Shown: piece by piece, positions 47,497 to 58,400 of the stretch
Layout: each line of letters starts with the position of its first letter
How positions within the stretch are numbered: position 1 is the stretch's first letter
DNA from: Lunularia cruciata
Lineage: Eukaryota; Streptophyta; Marchantiopsida; Lunulariales; Lunulariaceae
DNA: 64,000 nt
Assembly: GCA_948567375.1 (NCBI GenBank)
Contig: OX419755.1
Span: 2,981,001 to 3,045,000, forward strand
Reading direction: 5' to 3'
Position numbers and translations under genes: made by a program
Notes under the pieces: model-generated
What the model was told of the DNA's origin: nothing
Database searches by the model: none
Seen by the model: only the letters and a program-made list of their open reading frames with translations

Positions 47497-47608
47497 AGTC
47501 ATGACTAATGTAGAACTATATTTTATCTCAAATAAATAATATCTCTCAAGTACTTGAATACCAAGCTAAATATCACAATACCACACACATGCACAAATGG
47601 GTGTTACA
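47497..47608 (-). repeat. Family C LTR fragment (last 112 bp)
   Basis: From AGTCATGACTAATGTAG to GGGTGTTACA it matches the right ends of the LTRs at 8719 and 31334. Confidence 0.85.
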
Positions 47609-47734
47609 TTTACCCTCGGACTAAGTTTTCACTTTGTTGTCAAAGTGAAGGTCTCTCTACATTTTATGAAGCATCTTCAACTTATCATGGTTAATCCTAT
47701 CAAAGTTTTTTCCTCCCAACTCCTTGAGATCATA

Positions 47735-48162
47735 TGTAAAAGACCAAAACTGAGGAGAGAAATAGGAGAATGGAAACTCACATTGGGACACTTTTGAATG
47801 TGAGAAAACTCCAAATGCCTAGCACAAGCTTTGGCTTTGGTATTTAAAGGTAGCATACAAGGCCCTTGGGAAGCTTCTCAAGAAGCTTCCTCAAGCCGCT
47901 TTCTTAGACTGCAAGCCTAGTTAACTAGGAAGCTTTTCAAGAAGCTTCCTTCTAGAAGTCGCCTACTTGGCGTGCAAGCTAAGCTAGTTGGAAGCTTCTA
48001 GAAGCTTCCTTCTAGAAACTACTTACTTGAGGTGCAAGCTAAGCTAGCCATGAAGCTTCCCAAGAAGCTTCCTAGATACTTCTAGAATATTCTAGGCTAA
48101 TTTGTCTTATGTGCTACTTTGTAAGCCCAACTAACTTTGTTGCTAAACTCCATATTGTTACA
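47735..48162 (-). repeat. 3' LTR of A2 (428 bp)
   Basis: On the minus strand it starts TGTAACAATATGG (48162) and ends TTTTGGTCTTTTACA (47735). It holds the same GAAGCTTC/TTCTAGAAGCTTC array (about 47868-48075) and the TATTTAAA box near 47843. Confidence 0.9.
47868..48075 (-). promoter_or_regulatory. Heat-shock-element-like array in the A2 LTR
   Basis: GGAAGCTTCTAGAAGCTTCC occurs at about 47991-48010 and gives GAA-nn-TTC-nn-GAA-nn-TTC, four perfectly spaced units. More GAAGCTTC pairs lie on both sides. It is the counterpart of the A1 array at 2582-2779. Confidence 0.62.
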
Positions 48163-48179
48163 TATTCTCCTGCCGCTAG

Positions 48180-48620
48180 TTGGTGACGTCCTTGTCGCCA
48201 GTGAAGCTTTGAATTCCTAGATGGCCGTCTACGGATTCTGGAGGTGAGAAAGAGGTTCCCATGTGGCATCATGAAGAGGATACCCTTTCCAAAGGACCTT
48301 GTACTCCGTATGTTGGCAACGGCCTCATTGAATATGGCAATGCGCAAGGATACGATCAACTTTGTACTCCTCATGATCATTGATAGGGACAGGAACAGGG
48401 GAGGTTGGACTCGAGAGGAAAAGGAAGAGGGGTTAGGAACAAAAGGTTTCAACTTGGAAACATGAAAGATAGGATGGATACAAATGTGACAAGGCAAGGC
48501 AAGTTGATAAGCAATAAGAGAGACAATTTGGATGATATCAAAGGGTCCTATCCAATGAGGTGCAAGTTTACAAACTTGGGTATCAAGTGGGAGAGGGAGG
48601 TTACTAGAGGATAGCATGAG
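48180..48620 (-). pseudogene. A2 integrase tail and chromodomain
   Basis: The integrase tail is open from 48617 (MLSSSNLPLPLDTQ, HWIGPFDIIQ, HPIFHVSKLKPF). The chromodomain is in another frame at about 48400-48190: TEYKVLWKGYPLHDATWEP with the conserved W-K-G-Y turn and T-W-E-P. Stops break the start and the final helix. Confidence 0.82.
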
Positions 48621-49279
48621 TTTATCACCGACTTCAAAGGTGAGATCACAATGATGCTAGTCCGCATATTGTTTTGGAAATTTTAAGCAACAAGGAGGTG
48701 AGACTTGGCTTGTTGGAGAGATTGGGATATAGTGGTCAAGAATGTGGAAGTATGAGGAACCTGAGATGGAAGGAGAGCAAGAAGAGAATCTAGAATAAGC
48801 GGATCTTGGCCAAAATTGAGAAAGAAAGGAGAAAATCCGGTGCTTGCCTGTTTGGAATTATCGTAGGCAAATTCTATAGCTGCAAGGCATTCATCCCAAT
48901 TGGTATAGTGGACATTGACAAATGCATGCAACATATCCTCCAATGTATGATTTTCACATTTGGTTTGTCCATTAGTTTGAGGATGATAGGCCGTGGACAA
49001 AGCAAGCTTGGTGCCGAGTATTTGGAAGAATGTTTGCCAAAACTTCCCTGTAAATCAAGGATCACGGTTGAAGATGAGTACACGTGGCATCCTATGATGC
49101 TTGAAGACATTGTCGAAGTAGATTTGCACTAAGTTGGAGCATCCACGGTATCATAGGTTGGTGCCAAGTAGATTTGCTTACTAAGCTTATCCACAAACAC
49201 CACGATTGTGGTGTGTCCTTTTTTTGTCTTTGGCAAGGATGTGATGAGATCCAAGCTCACATGTTCCTAGCAAGCGGTG
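48621..49279 (-). pseudogene. A2 integrase core, 3' part
   Basis: 49000-48683 is open and contains the Glu block (HPQTNGQTKCEN). The second Asp block lies upstream near 49060-49090 and the first near 49250. Element E is inserted just before the first Asp block, so core and zinc domain are now 6.4 kb apart. Confidence 0.87.
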
Positions 49280-49553
49280 TCGTCGGGAAAATAGCCCACG
49301 TGTACTCTTGAGGCTTTTGGTGTGATAGATTTTCTTTTCTCTTTTAGTTGTTGTAAGGAACATGGATTATGTCAATATGTCTCGGGTGTGGTTTTATGCT
49401 ACCTTGCCACGGGAGATATTTCCTATATTATTGTGAAGCCGGGAAAAGTTATGGTATTATTAGTTCAAGGAGTCTTTTAATCTGGCTTGAGCCAAGAAAT
49501 GATGTTAGGTTACACTAGCTCAGGTTGTTTTACGTTATTGGAGTAGAAAGGGT
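49280..49553 (+). repeat. Left TIR of element E
   Basis: About 274 bp, roughly 90 percent identical by eye to the complement of 55402-55679, with only single-base gaps. Confidence 0.88.
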
Positions 49554-49840
49554 TCTGGACAGGGAAAAATATAGGAGATAATTCTTGAGAAAAGGGAGCT
49601 ATCGGAAATGGACCAGAAAAAGAGTTTTGGGCAGAGGGAGAAGAATATCTGGCTGTGTAGGGGCTTTGAGAGTATGGACAGGAAGGAAAGGGAATCTAAA
49701 GGGTTTTGGGGGAAGAGAGTTGACTGTAGGAAGGGTTTTTTGAGGAAGAGGGCCTGAAGAGACACGGAAGAAAAAAAGGAGAATTCTCGGAGAGATAGGC
49801 TTGGCCAGGAAGGAGAGAGATTTCTTTTGATAGGGCTGAA

Positions 49841-51050
49841 GGACCAGGAGAGGAATTTTTGAAATGTGAGGGGAGTCTTGCAGGGCTTAAGGATTTTGGA
49901 TGTGCCTTAGGCTGTGCTTGGACCAGGAGAGGAATTTTCAAAATGTGAGAGGAGTCGTGCAGGGCTGAAGGATTTTGGAGATGCCTTAGGGCTGTGTTTT
50001 GGACCAGGAGAGGAATTTTTGAAATGTGAGGGGAGTCTTGCAGGGCTGAAGGCTTTTGGAGATGCCTTGGGGCTATGCTTGGACCAGGAGAGGAATTTTC
50101 AAAATGTGAGGGGAGTCTTGCAGGGCTGAAGGATTTTGGAGATGCCTTAGGGCTGTGTTTTGGACCAAGAGAGGAATTTTTGAACTGTTAGGGGAGTCTT
50201 GCAAGGCTGAAGGATTTTGGAGATGCCTTAGGGCTGTGTTTTGGACCACAGGAGGAATTTTCGAAATGTGAGTGGAGTCTTGCAGGGCTGAAGGCTTTTG
50301 GAGATGCCTTAGGGCTGTGCTTGGACCAGGAGAGGAATTTTCGAAATGTGAGGGGAGTCTTGCAAGGCTGAAGGCTTTTGGAGATGCCTTAGGGCTGTGC
50401 TTGGACCAGGAGAGGAATTTTTGAAATGTGAGGGGAGTCTTGTAGGGCTGAAGGATTTTGGAGATGCCTTAGGGCTGTGTTTTGGACCAGGAGAGGAATT
50501 TTCGAAATGTGAGGGGAGTCTTGCAAGGCTGAAGGCTTTTGGAGATGCCTTGGGGCTATGCTTGGACCAGGAGAGGAATTTTTGAAATGTGAGGGGAGTC
50601 TTGCAGGGCTGAAGGATTTTTGAGATGCCTTAGGGCTGTGTTTTGGACCAGGAGAGGAATTTTCGAAATGTGAGGGGAGTCTTGTAGGGCTGAAGGATTT
50701 TGGAGATGCCTTAGGGCTGTGTTTTGGACCAGGGGAGGAATTTTCGAAATGTGAGGGGAGTCTTGCAGGGCTGAAGGATTTTGGAGATGCCTTGGGGCTG
50801 TGCTTGGACCAGGAGAGGAATTTTTGAAATGTGAGGGGAGTCTTGCAGGGCTGAAGGCTTTTGGAGATGCCTTAGGGCTGTGCTTGGACCAGGAGAGGAA
50901 TTTTTGAAATGTGAGGGGAGTCTTGCAGGGCTAAAGGCTTTTGGAGATGCCTTGGGGCTATGCTTGGACCAGGGTGAATTTTTGAAGTTGCAAGAGAGTC
51001 TTAGGGCTGAAAGATTTTTGAAATGCTGTAGGATGTGCTTGGACCAGGGG
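49841..51050 (+). repeat. 81-bp tandem array in the left arm of E
   Basis: About 15 units, each beginning GGACCAGGAGAGGAATTTT and spaced 79-81 bp, then degenerate units to about 51050. 81 is a multiple of three, so long frames cross it on both strands; these are not evidence of coding. Confidence 0.92.
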
Positions 51051-52140
51051 AAGGATTTTTGAGATGCCTGAGGTCTGAGATAGGACAAGTGGGGTGAATT
51101 TTCAAAGTTTGCAGGAGAGTGTTGAGGGCTGAAAGATTTTTGAAATGCTGTAGGCAGTGCTTGAAAGTGCAGGGGAGAAAAAGGGCTTTCTCTCAAAGGA
51201 ATGAACAATGTGCAGGAGAGGAAGTGCTTGGACAGAAGAGAAATTTTTGCAAGTCTGAAGGGGTTGGGCAGAAGTTGAAGAGAACAAAATTTTGCAAGGA
51301 AGCAAGAGGACAGGAGATTCAGACAGTAGAGAATTTTTGCAGGTTTGAAGGGGATTTGCTGCATAAGTTGCCAAAGGATATCTCCCGAAGTCAGGAAGAA
51401 GAGGAGGAGAATTTTGAAGTGGATCAGCTCATCTGGAGCAAGGGCAAGAAGGTATTTAAAGTTGGTTGGCCTGTCTGAATGGATTGAATCTGATCTGCAA
51501 AACAAGGCATAGGAGAATGAAGAGGTTCGGAGGGTGAGTTGCCTTGTCTGCTGTCGGACAGAGTATATGTGAAGTGCCGGCTGAGTTGATGAGCAGTTGC
51601 AACCTTAGAGAAGGCATTGCCTTGACTAGAACTATTTGACTTATCCAACCTTGTGAACTTTGTTGTTGAAATTCTTGTGAATAATGAGTCTTGGAAGCGG
51701 ATTTGTGTTATGAATTGTGACTAGAGTTGAGGAAAACTCCATTCTAGGAGCTCTCAGTCCGGTCTAGGTGAATAGCATAATTAAATGATCTGGGTGCCCG
51801 GGTTTATGTTTTGTTAGATCACTCAGTTGTCATTTATTTTATTTATTTTATTTTATCAAAGGGCCACCTGACCTAGGTCTATGAACTGCCAGATCCCGAA
51901 CCATAGCTTGAACCTGACGTGAAAATAGAATATGAGACCAGGCAGAGGTAGAAACCATAACACCTGACTCGCATGACAAGATTAGTTTTGCAAAAGTCAA
52001 GGATAAAACAAAACCTTCAAGGGGAGCCAACCTCAAGGAAACTGAAACAACAAGTTCATATAGAGACAAATTCCAGACAATCCAGGAGTAGGGAAGGAAT
52101 GTCAGTCTACGAGAAAATCCAACAGAAAGACAGTAAGGAA

Positions 52141-52261
52141 AACTAAGCACAAGCAGCCATGTGCTTGGCGCACTCTCAAGACCGAATGTTTCCCATGACA
52201 GCGGTGTCATGGGGTTTTGTCCTCGAGAGTGCACCGGGCACCTGGCTGCTAGTGCTTAGTT
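52141..52261. repeat. Central hairpin of element E
   Basis: AACTAAGCAC at 52141 pairs with GTGCTTAGTT at 52252-52261, and the stem continues inward (AGCAGCCA, CACTCTC) to CATGACAGCGGTGTCATG at the centre. It marks the tip of the whole foldback. Confidence 0.82.
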
Positions 52262-53679
52262 GCGATTGGTGTCAATGACTTGAGTCTTCTTGAGGTTTGT
52301 CATTCTCTTCCTTTCTCAGTATGGATGGCAGCTCTTCCTAATAGGTCAGGTTGTTCTAATTGTCCCCAGGGTAGGTTTCTCCCAAGGTTTGTATGTTGGA
52401 TATTGTAGCCTAAAGTTGATCTATAGCATTCAATTGTGTTTGACTATGTTTGGCCTTGTAGCTCTACTCCTATATAGTATCGCTTCCAGTTCTCTTTTAT
52501 GTTCAGGTTGGTGGGTTTGGCTCTTGGCTCAGACAGATTCCTAAAATGGCTCTGGTGAGACTTTATGAAATAACCGCAAGCAACTAATGGTGGTCAAACC
52601 CGACTGTATTGATCACTAAACTGTGCAATCATATAGATTGGACCACGAGCTCCTAAATGCAGCCCTTCCCTTGACAACATCCATAATTCAGAGTACATTT
52701 ATCCATTCATGAATCATCCTCTTCAACCAGTCATACAGTTGTTAGTCAAACAAGACAAACAATTCTTCCCTATGGAGTGTCCATTCCTACTTTATCACCT
52801 GGGCAACCGAGACATTCCAGCTGAGCATCCAAACTCACCCAATCACATGCAAACAATCTTCTCAACTCTTTCTCTTTTATCAAACTGTCACTCACCGCTC
52901 AGCATTTGAAGCCTTTCCTTCTCTTCTCTCTGCCTGTCACTTCAGCATCAGACCTCCAAATCTCCTTTGAAAAAATGCCCTCTCTATCTTCTGCCCAGCA
53001 TCAGCCATTCCCCAACCTTTGAGAACTGCTATGTTGTCTCCAGCTCTCTTGGTCCTCACTATAAAGCTCAAAAATTCCTCTCTGTCTGTCTCTCGTAGTT
53101 CACTCTCAAATCTTCACAACTAAATTCTGAAACTCCTCTTTCCTGTCTCTCTTGGTACACTCTCAAACCTTCACAAAAAACTCGAGAGTTTCTCCTGGGT
53201 GTCTCCTGATCAGTCACAACTCTTCCTTCGAAGCACAGTCCTTGTCCTGTACAATCCTATCCTCTCAAAGTTCATCTCATTCTCTCCTGACTAAACTTGT
53301 GAAACCCAAACTCCTTTCCCTCTGTCCTAGTGCAAAATCTCTCAAAATTTCCTTCACTTCTCACTTCTCTGTCCAGCTCCTGTACAGCCAGGTCTCTTCC
53401 TTCAAAATTTCTCCTTTTCAGCCCTTCTCTTAATGTCCTTCCTTTCAATTTCCTCTGCTCATACTCTCTGGCTTCTGTACAGCCAGGTCTATTGTCCAAC
53501 TCAAAATTTCACTCCTCCCCTCCTTCATTCATGCGGGAAACTTATTTGCCTTCTCTCCGGCTCAGACCTCCTGTCCAACTCGAAAATTCACTCCTCCTGT
53601 CCAAGCTTGCACTCCTTCATTCCTCTCCTTTTCTTGTCCAAACCCCTCTAGAGTTTCTTCTCTCTCTCTTCAGGCCTTT

Positions 53680-54460
53680 ACATTCCTGTGAAAATTTGCC
53701 TTCCTGTTGTCCTCACAAAACCCCTCACATACATGCAAAAATTGTCTTCCTGCACCCTCACCAAACCACTTCACATTCCTGCAAAATTTTCTTCTTGCAG
53801 CCCTCACAAAAACCCCTTCACAGTCCTGCAAAAATTGCCTTCCTACACCCTCACCAAACCACTTCACATTCCTGCAAAATTTGTCTTCCTGCAGCCCTCA
53901 CAAAACCCTTCACAGTCTTGCAAAAATTGTCTTCCTGCAGCCTCACCAAACCCTTCACAGTCCTGCAAAAATTGTCTTCCTGCAGCCTCACCAAACCACT
54001 TCACATTGCTGCAAAAATTGTCTTCCTGCAGCCATCACAAACCCCTTCACAGCCCTGCAAAAATTGTCTTCCTGCAGCCTCACCAAACCACTTCACATTG
54101 CTGCAAAAATTGTCTTCTTACAGCCCTCACAAACCCCTTCACATTCCTGCAAAAATTTGCCTTCTTGTTGTCCTCACAAAACCCCTCACATTCATGCAAA
54201 AATTGTCTTCCTGCACCCTCACCAAACCACTTCACATTCCTGCAAAATTTTTCTTCTTGCAGCCCTCACAAAAACCCCTTCACAGTCCTGCAAAAATTGC
54301 CTTCCTACACCCTCACCAAACCACTTCACATTCCTGCAAAAATTGTCTCCCTGTAGCCCTCACAAACCCACTTCACATTCCAACAAAAATTATCTTCCTG
54401 CAGCCTTCACAAACCCCTTCACAGTCCTGCAAAAATTCCCCTTCTTGCAGTCCTCACAAT
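53680..54460 (-). repeat. Tandem array in the right arm of E (about 45-58 bp units)
   Basis: About 14-16 units with the core TTCCTGCAAAAATTGTCTTC and CCTCACCAAACCACTTCACA. The complement resembles parts of the left-arm unit (GGAATTTTTG...AATGTGAGGGG), so both arrays may derive from one ancestral arm sequence and expanded separately. Confidence 0.85.
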
Positions 54461-54615
54461 CCCTCTCTCCTTCTAAATCTTCCAGTCATCACCTTCTTCC
54501 CCTCTCTCCTCTTTTCCCTGCAAAAATTCCCTTTCTTGCATTCCAGGCCCAACCCTATGTTTCTCCAAAGCTCATCCCTTCTCCTCACTCTTCCTGTCCC
54601 GTTCACTTCCTCTCT

Positions 54616-54638
54616 CCCCCCCCCCCCCCCCCCCCCCC
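54616..54638 (+). repeat. C homopolymer (23 bases)
   Basis: An uninterrupted run of 23 C in the pyrimidine-rich right arm of E; its length is likely to be unstable or misread. Confidence 0.95.
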
Positions 54639-55401
54639 ATTTCCTTTTGTTCAGGCCCTAAGTTCTTGATTCTGGTCTTTCCGATACCACAAACCTTCTC
54701 CTATCAAAACAATTTTCTTGTCTTCCCTGTCCTATCGAGAAACTTTTCCAGCAAGTCCTTTCTTCTTCTCCTCAATTCCCTCTCCTGGTTTTTACTTCTT
54801 CCTTTGGGAAATTTTCCTGTCCAAACCCTGTTCCTTTGATAATCTCTCCCTTCACCAAAACCCACTCCCCTGCAATTGGTTCTCCAGTTCATGCACACCT
54901 TCTCATTCAAAAATCTCCTCTCCTCTCAACTAGCCCCTTCACTTTGAAATTGCCCTCTTCTTCTTCCTGTCCCAGTCCTCAAGAGCTCACTATCCTTCAA
55001 CCCTCATCTCTCTCCTCCCCAACTCTTGTCAAATCCTTTGATGACTCCCTTTTTCTCTCAACTCTTCCTGATTTCTCTCTCCTTCTTCTCTGGTCAGGCC
55101 AAAACTCCCCTCGACTTCTTTCCCTGCCAAAAAAACCTCAATAGTGCTCTCCTCCTTTGCCAAACCCTTTTCTTGGTCCGTTTCAGACAGAAGCCCTTTT
55201 TTCAAGAATTGTCTCCTATAGCTTCCTTTGTCCATAACCCTTTCCAGTCGAAAATTTCTCTGCTTCCGAGCTGAGTTCATTCACTGTCCTCTAACCTTTT
55301 CATGTTGGTATTCCCCAAACCTTTCATTGTCAAAACTCCTCTAAAGCCTCCCAAAGTATTTCCAACTCAAAAGACTCTTTTTTGCTCCTCCACTAAGGAA
55401 A

Positions 55402-55679
55402 ACACTCTTTCACTCCAATAACGTAAAATAAACTTGAGCTAGTGTAACCCAACATCATTTCTTGGCTCAAGCCAGATTAAAAGACTCCTTGAGCTAATAA
55501 TACCATAACTTTTTCCGGGCTTCACAATAATATAGGAAATATCTCCCGCAGCAAGGTAGCATAAAACCACACCCGAGACATATTGACATAAATCCATGTT
55601 CCTTACAACAACTTAAAGAGAAAAAGAAAATTTATCACACCAAAAGCCTCAAGGGTACACTGGGCTATTTTCTCGACGA
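55402..55679 (-). repeat. Right TIR of element E
   Basis: Complement of the left TIR. It contains the same landmarks (TTACGTTATTGGAGT, AATCTGGCTTGAGCCAAGAA, TCGGGTGTGGTTTTATGCTA). Confidence 0.88.
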
Positions 55680-56600
55680 AAGTGGATGGAACGGCGAGTG
55701 GTTGAAGGAGTCCACTCGGCTTCTAATTGCTGGCCTTGTTACGTTGGCAACTCTCACACAATTGGACAAATTCTCAAACATCTCATGTCATGTTGGGCTA
55801 CCACCATTGACGTTCAAGGGTATTCAAGGTCTTGTCCACACCCATGTGACCAGCAATGGGTAAATCATGGGCTTCTTGAAGGCACACAAGTCAAAGATCA
55901 CCTTTAGCTAGAACATAGATCCGATCCTCATGAAATAAAAGGCCCTCCTTGATGGAGAAGGTGTTGCACTCTTTATTGCATGCCATAAGGCGACCTGTAC
56001 CAGAATGGATCTTGGTGTAAAGCTGATTGAAACTTGTTTTGGACCTTGGGGTAGACTGACACTATTGAAATTGTTGTTGTGATGAGAGGAAGAGACTTCA
56101 AATTGAATCAAGGATGACATGGAACCGACCTGGTTTGTACTCAAGTTTGATGTCATACAGTTGGAGTTGTTCCTCACATCAATGATGTTGACTCTTCATG
56201 TGTTCCAAGTGTAAGGTCTGCAACAATGGTTTGTGATCAGTTTGCATGATCACTTGTTTCCCCAAGAGGTAATGCCTCCATACCTTGGTGGCATATACCA
56301 TTGCAAGTTGTTCTTGATCTCAAGTAGAGTAGTTTCATTTAGCCGTATTGAGTTGGTGAGACACAAAGGCAATGGGATGGAATCCATCTAGGAATTCGTG
56401 TTGCAGCACAACTCCAATTAGAAACTGCACTCCAAAGTTAGAAGCATCAAAATCAACCACACAGGGTAGTTGAGGATCATATGGTTGAAGAATGGGTCTT
56501 GAAGATACCATATGCTTTAAATTCTAGAATGCTTCTTCCATCTTGGTGGTCCACTGGAAGCTCAAGTTCTTTCCCAAGAGATCAGTCAATGGTGCAGCCA
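55680..56600 (-). pseudogene. A2 RNase H and integrase zinc domain (decayed)
   Basis: The HHCC zinc domain is readable near 55900-55740 (GHMGVDKTL, NCVRVANVTRPAI-like frames). RNase H lies at about 56560-55960, with QTDHKPLLQTLHLEHMKS near 56250-56200 and the closing part in 56177-55908. Stops and frameshifts are frequent. It aligns with A1 541-1420. Confidence 0.8.
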
Positions 56601-57342
56601 CATGAGCATAATAATGGATGAATCATTGGTAAAAATTGGCCAATCCATTGAATGCCCATACTTATATAGCATCCTTTGGAGTAGGCCAATCAGTAATGGC
56701 CTTGATTTTCTCTTCTTCCATCTTGATCCCCTCTGATGAGATCTTATGACCAAAGAAAGTAACCTCCTTCTGCCAAAAGGCACACTTTGAATTCTTGCAA
56801 TAACATTTCCATTGTCGTAGGTGTCTTAGGACTTCTTGCACATGATTCACGTGTTTTGCCTCTGTCTTACTATAAATTAAGATATCATCCAAGAACACCA
56901 CCAAGGACCAATCCAATAGTCCATCCAACACCCGATGCATCTGATCCATGAAGATAGCTAGAGCATTAGTGAGTCCAAAAGGTAGAACTCTCTACTCAAA
57001 ATGCTCATACCTTGTACAAAAGGTAGTCTTTTGCACATCTTCTCTATCAATAGGAATTTGCCAATAGCCGCTGCAAAGATCCAACTTAGAAAAGTAGCAT
57101 GCTCCACTTAGTTGATCAAGCAAGTCATCGATCCAAGCCAAGAGTATACATTCTTCATGGTTTGCTTATTGAGCCCACGATAATCAATACAAAAACAAAG
57201 TCCTCCATCCTTCTTTGGAACAAATAGTACCGGTGCTCCCCAAGGAGAGGTACTATGTTGTATGAAGTCCTTCTCCAACAACTCTGTAAGTGTTGTTTGC
57301 AACTCCTCCAACTCCTTTGGTGAGAGCCAATAGATTGGTCTA
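56601..57342 (-). pseudogene. A2 reverse transcriptase
   Basis: 57311-57108 encodes the fingers ([40 protein letters not shown]). 56949-56662 encodes the catalytic strand and thumb (VVFLDDILIYSKTE, VTFFGHKISSEGIKMEEEKI). A frameshift separates them near 57100-56955. The left border of F at 57343 cuts the upstream part, just before the [15 protein letters not shown] segment. Confidence 0.9.
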
Positions 57343-58004
57343 TGTCGTGCGTATATACATTGCTACACAACATACATCACTGTCAACATCATACACTATA
57401 GAAGCACAACTCACACATAAGTTCTACATAGACTCTAAAGTGCCACAATAATCAGATTGCTTAACACTCTCAACTCAACTCAACTCAGATCAATACTTGA
57501 TCTGTCACTCTATAAACTGCCAACAACTAGGCACTGATTACAGTCAAGCCACACCCACTCAAGCATAGAGAATCTAGGTGATGCTCGGCGGTCTCTGTCC
57601 ACCATAGCCAAGAACTCAAAGGCTCAACATCAAAGAAGTGAGCTCTCTGGAGCTCACTTCAAAACTATACCCCTTAGACTCGAGCTAGCTCTGAAACCCT
57701 AATGGTCCCGCTGACGGCACACTCGACGGTGAAAACGGTGCAAAGTGATGGTGGGTACCACCGTGAAGTCAGTACCCCGAACACAAAATCTAACCGTTGG
57801 AAAGTAGTCGTTGAGAAACTGCTGAAATAACTCTAACTACTATCACTGGAACTCTAGTGTCAGAGCATCTAGATGCGGCACTACAAATGGCATGATAGCT
57901 ATTGTGCGTATATACATCGCTACACAACATACATTGCTGTCAACATCATACACTATAGAAGCACAACTCACACATAAGTCATACATAGACTCTAAAGTGC
58001 CACA
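57343..58004 (-). repeat. F LTR region with about 103-bp direct repeats at both ends
   Basis: 57343-57447 and 57903-58004 are near-identical (TGTCGTGCGTATATAC / TGTGCGTATATAC ... AAAGTGCCACA), each TG...CA. The 455 bp between have no coding. The right copy follows the F polypurine tract, the left copy abuts A2. Either the F LTR is 662 bp with duplicated ends, or the F LTR is about 103 bp and a collapsed unit (LTR-remnant-LTR) is present. Confidence 0.7.
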
Positions 58005-58018
58005 ATTGCCCCCTAGCT
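58005..58018 (-). other. Polypurine tract of F
   Basis: On the minus strand AGCTAGGGGGCAAT directly precedes the TGTGGCAC start of the LTR. Confidence 0.6.
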
Positions 58019-58178
58019 GGCGGTTAGGTCCCTCTAACTCCAGATAGCCATCTACTCTAAGTATATGGTATACCCTCTAATGGGCAAAGATCAGGAGGCC
58101 GGGTGCTATGGAGCCCCATCGTTAGTCGCCTGTCTGCAATCTATACCATATAAAGAATGAACTAGCTATAGGTCATGT

Positions 58179-58400
58179 ACATCTAGGATATAACTACTGT
58201 CCTTGAGGAACCATCGTGAGGCAAGGAGTCATACATACCATATGCCATCCTCTTGAACAACTATCACACACTAACATAGTAGCAGCTCCACCAGAAGAGC
58301 CACATAACATACACCTCAAGCCTACACGTACAAGTGCCAAGCTTGGGTCCATAGTACCATCAATGTTTGGAAGGTGGCATGGCGCACAATTGCGCACATG
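58179..58400 (-). pseudogene. F PHD-type zinc finger at the end of integrase
   Basis: The open piece 58397-58194 reads NCAPCHLPNID, then CMLCGSSGGAATMLVCDSC, RGWHMVC and PQGQ, and continues past a stop as LYPRC. That is C-x2-C, C-x2-C, H-x2-C and a final pair of which one Cys is Tyr, with the usual Trp before it replaced by TAG. This is the C4HC3 PHD finger layout. PHD fingers commonly read histone H3 tail marks. It sits where chromoviruses carry a chromodomain. Both defects are single G-to-A type changes. Confidence 0.78.

Larger units (their letters stand above)
49280..55679. mobile_element. Element E: 6.4-kb foldback transposon inside A2
   Basis: It is bounded by TIRs of about 275 bp starting TCGTCGGGAAAATAGCCCA (49280) and the complement of TCGTCGAGAAAATAGCCCA (55679). 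The left arm is purine-rich and the right arm pyrimidine-rich; with gaps they pair through to a central hairpin at 52141-52261. Flanks AAGCGGTG (49272-49279) and AAGTGGATG (55680-55688) suggest a worn 9-bp target duplication, which would fit a Mutator-like or foldback element. It has no transposase; it must be non-autonomous. Confidence 0.8.
47735..57342 (-). mobile_element. Family A chromovirus copy A2, split by element E
   Basis: Minus-strand order from right: RT (57342-56600), RNase H (56600-55900), integrase zinc domain (to 55680), then 6.4 kb of element E, then the integrase core (49279-48621), integrase tail and chromodomain (48620-48180), and the 3' LTR (48162-47735). The right end is cut by the F LTR at 57343. 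It is collinear with A1, so A1 gives the uninterrupted state of the E insertion site (about 1375-1410). Confidence 0.9.

Noticed and set aside
50711..51505. 264-codon minus-strand frame in the left arm of E
   Set aside because: It is a by-product of the 81-bp array, whose unit is a multiple of three; both strands are open.
51848..52234. 128-codon frame near the centre of E
   Set aside because: It overlaps the central hairpin; no domain and no support from the paired arm.
53330..54669. Long overlapping open frames (443, 320 and 222 codons) in the right arm of element E
   Set aside because: They run through a tandem array of low-complexity pyrimidine-rich units and a C homopolymer, are open in two frames at once and have no domain. 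Repeat length and composition explain them.
57855..57868. tRNA-iMet primer-site-like TAGTGTCAGAGCAT on the + strand
   Set aside because: It matches 12 of 14 positions but lies in the wrong orientation and place for element F, and no LTR ends beside it.
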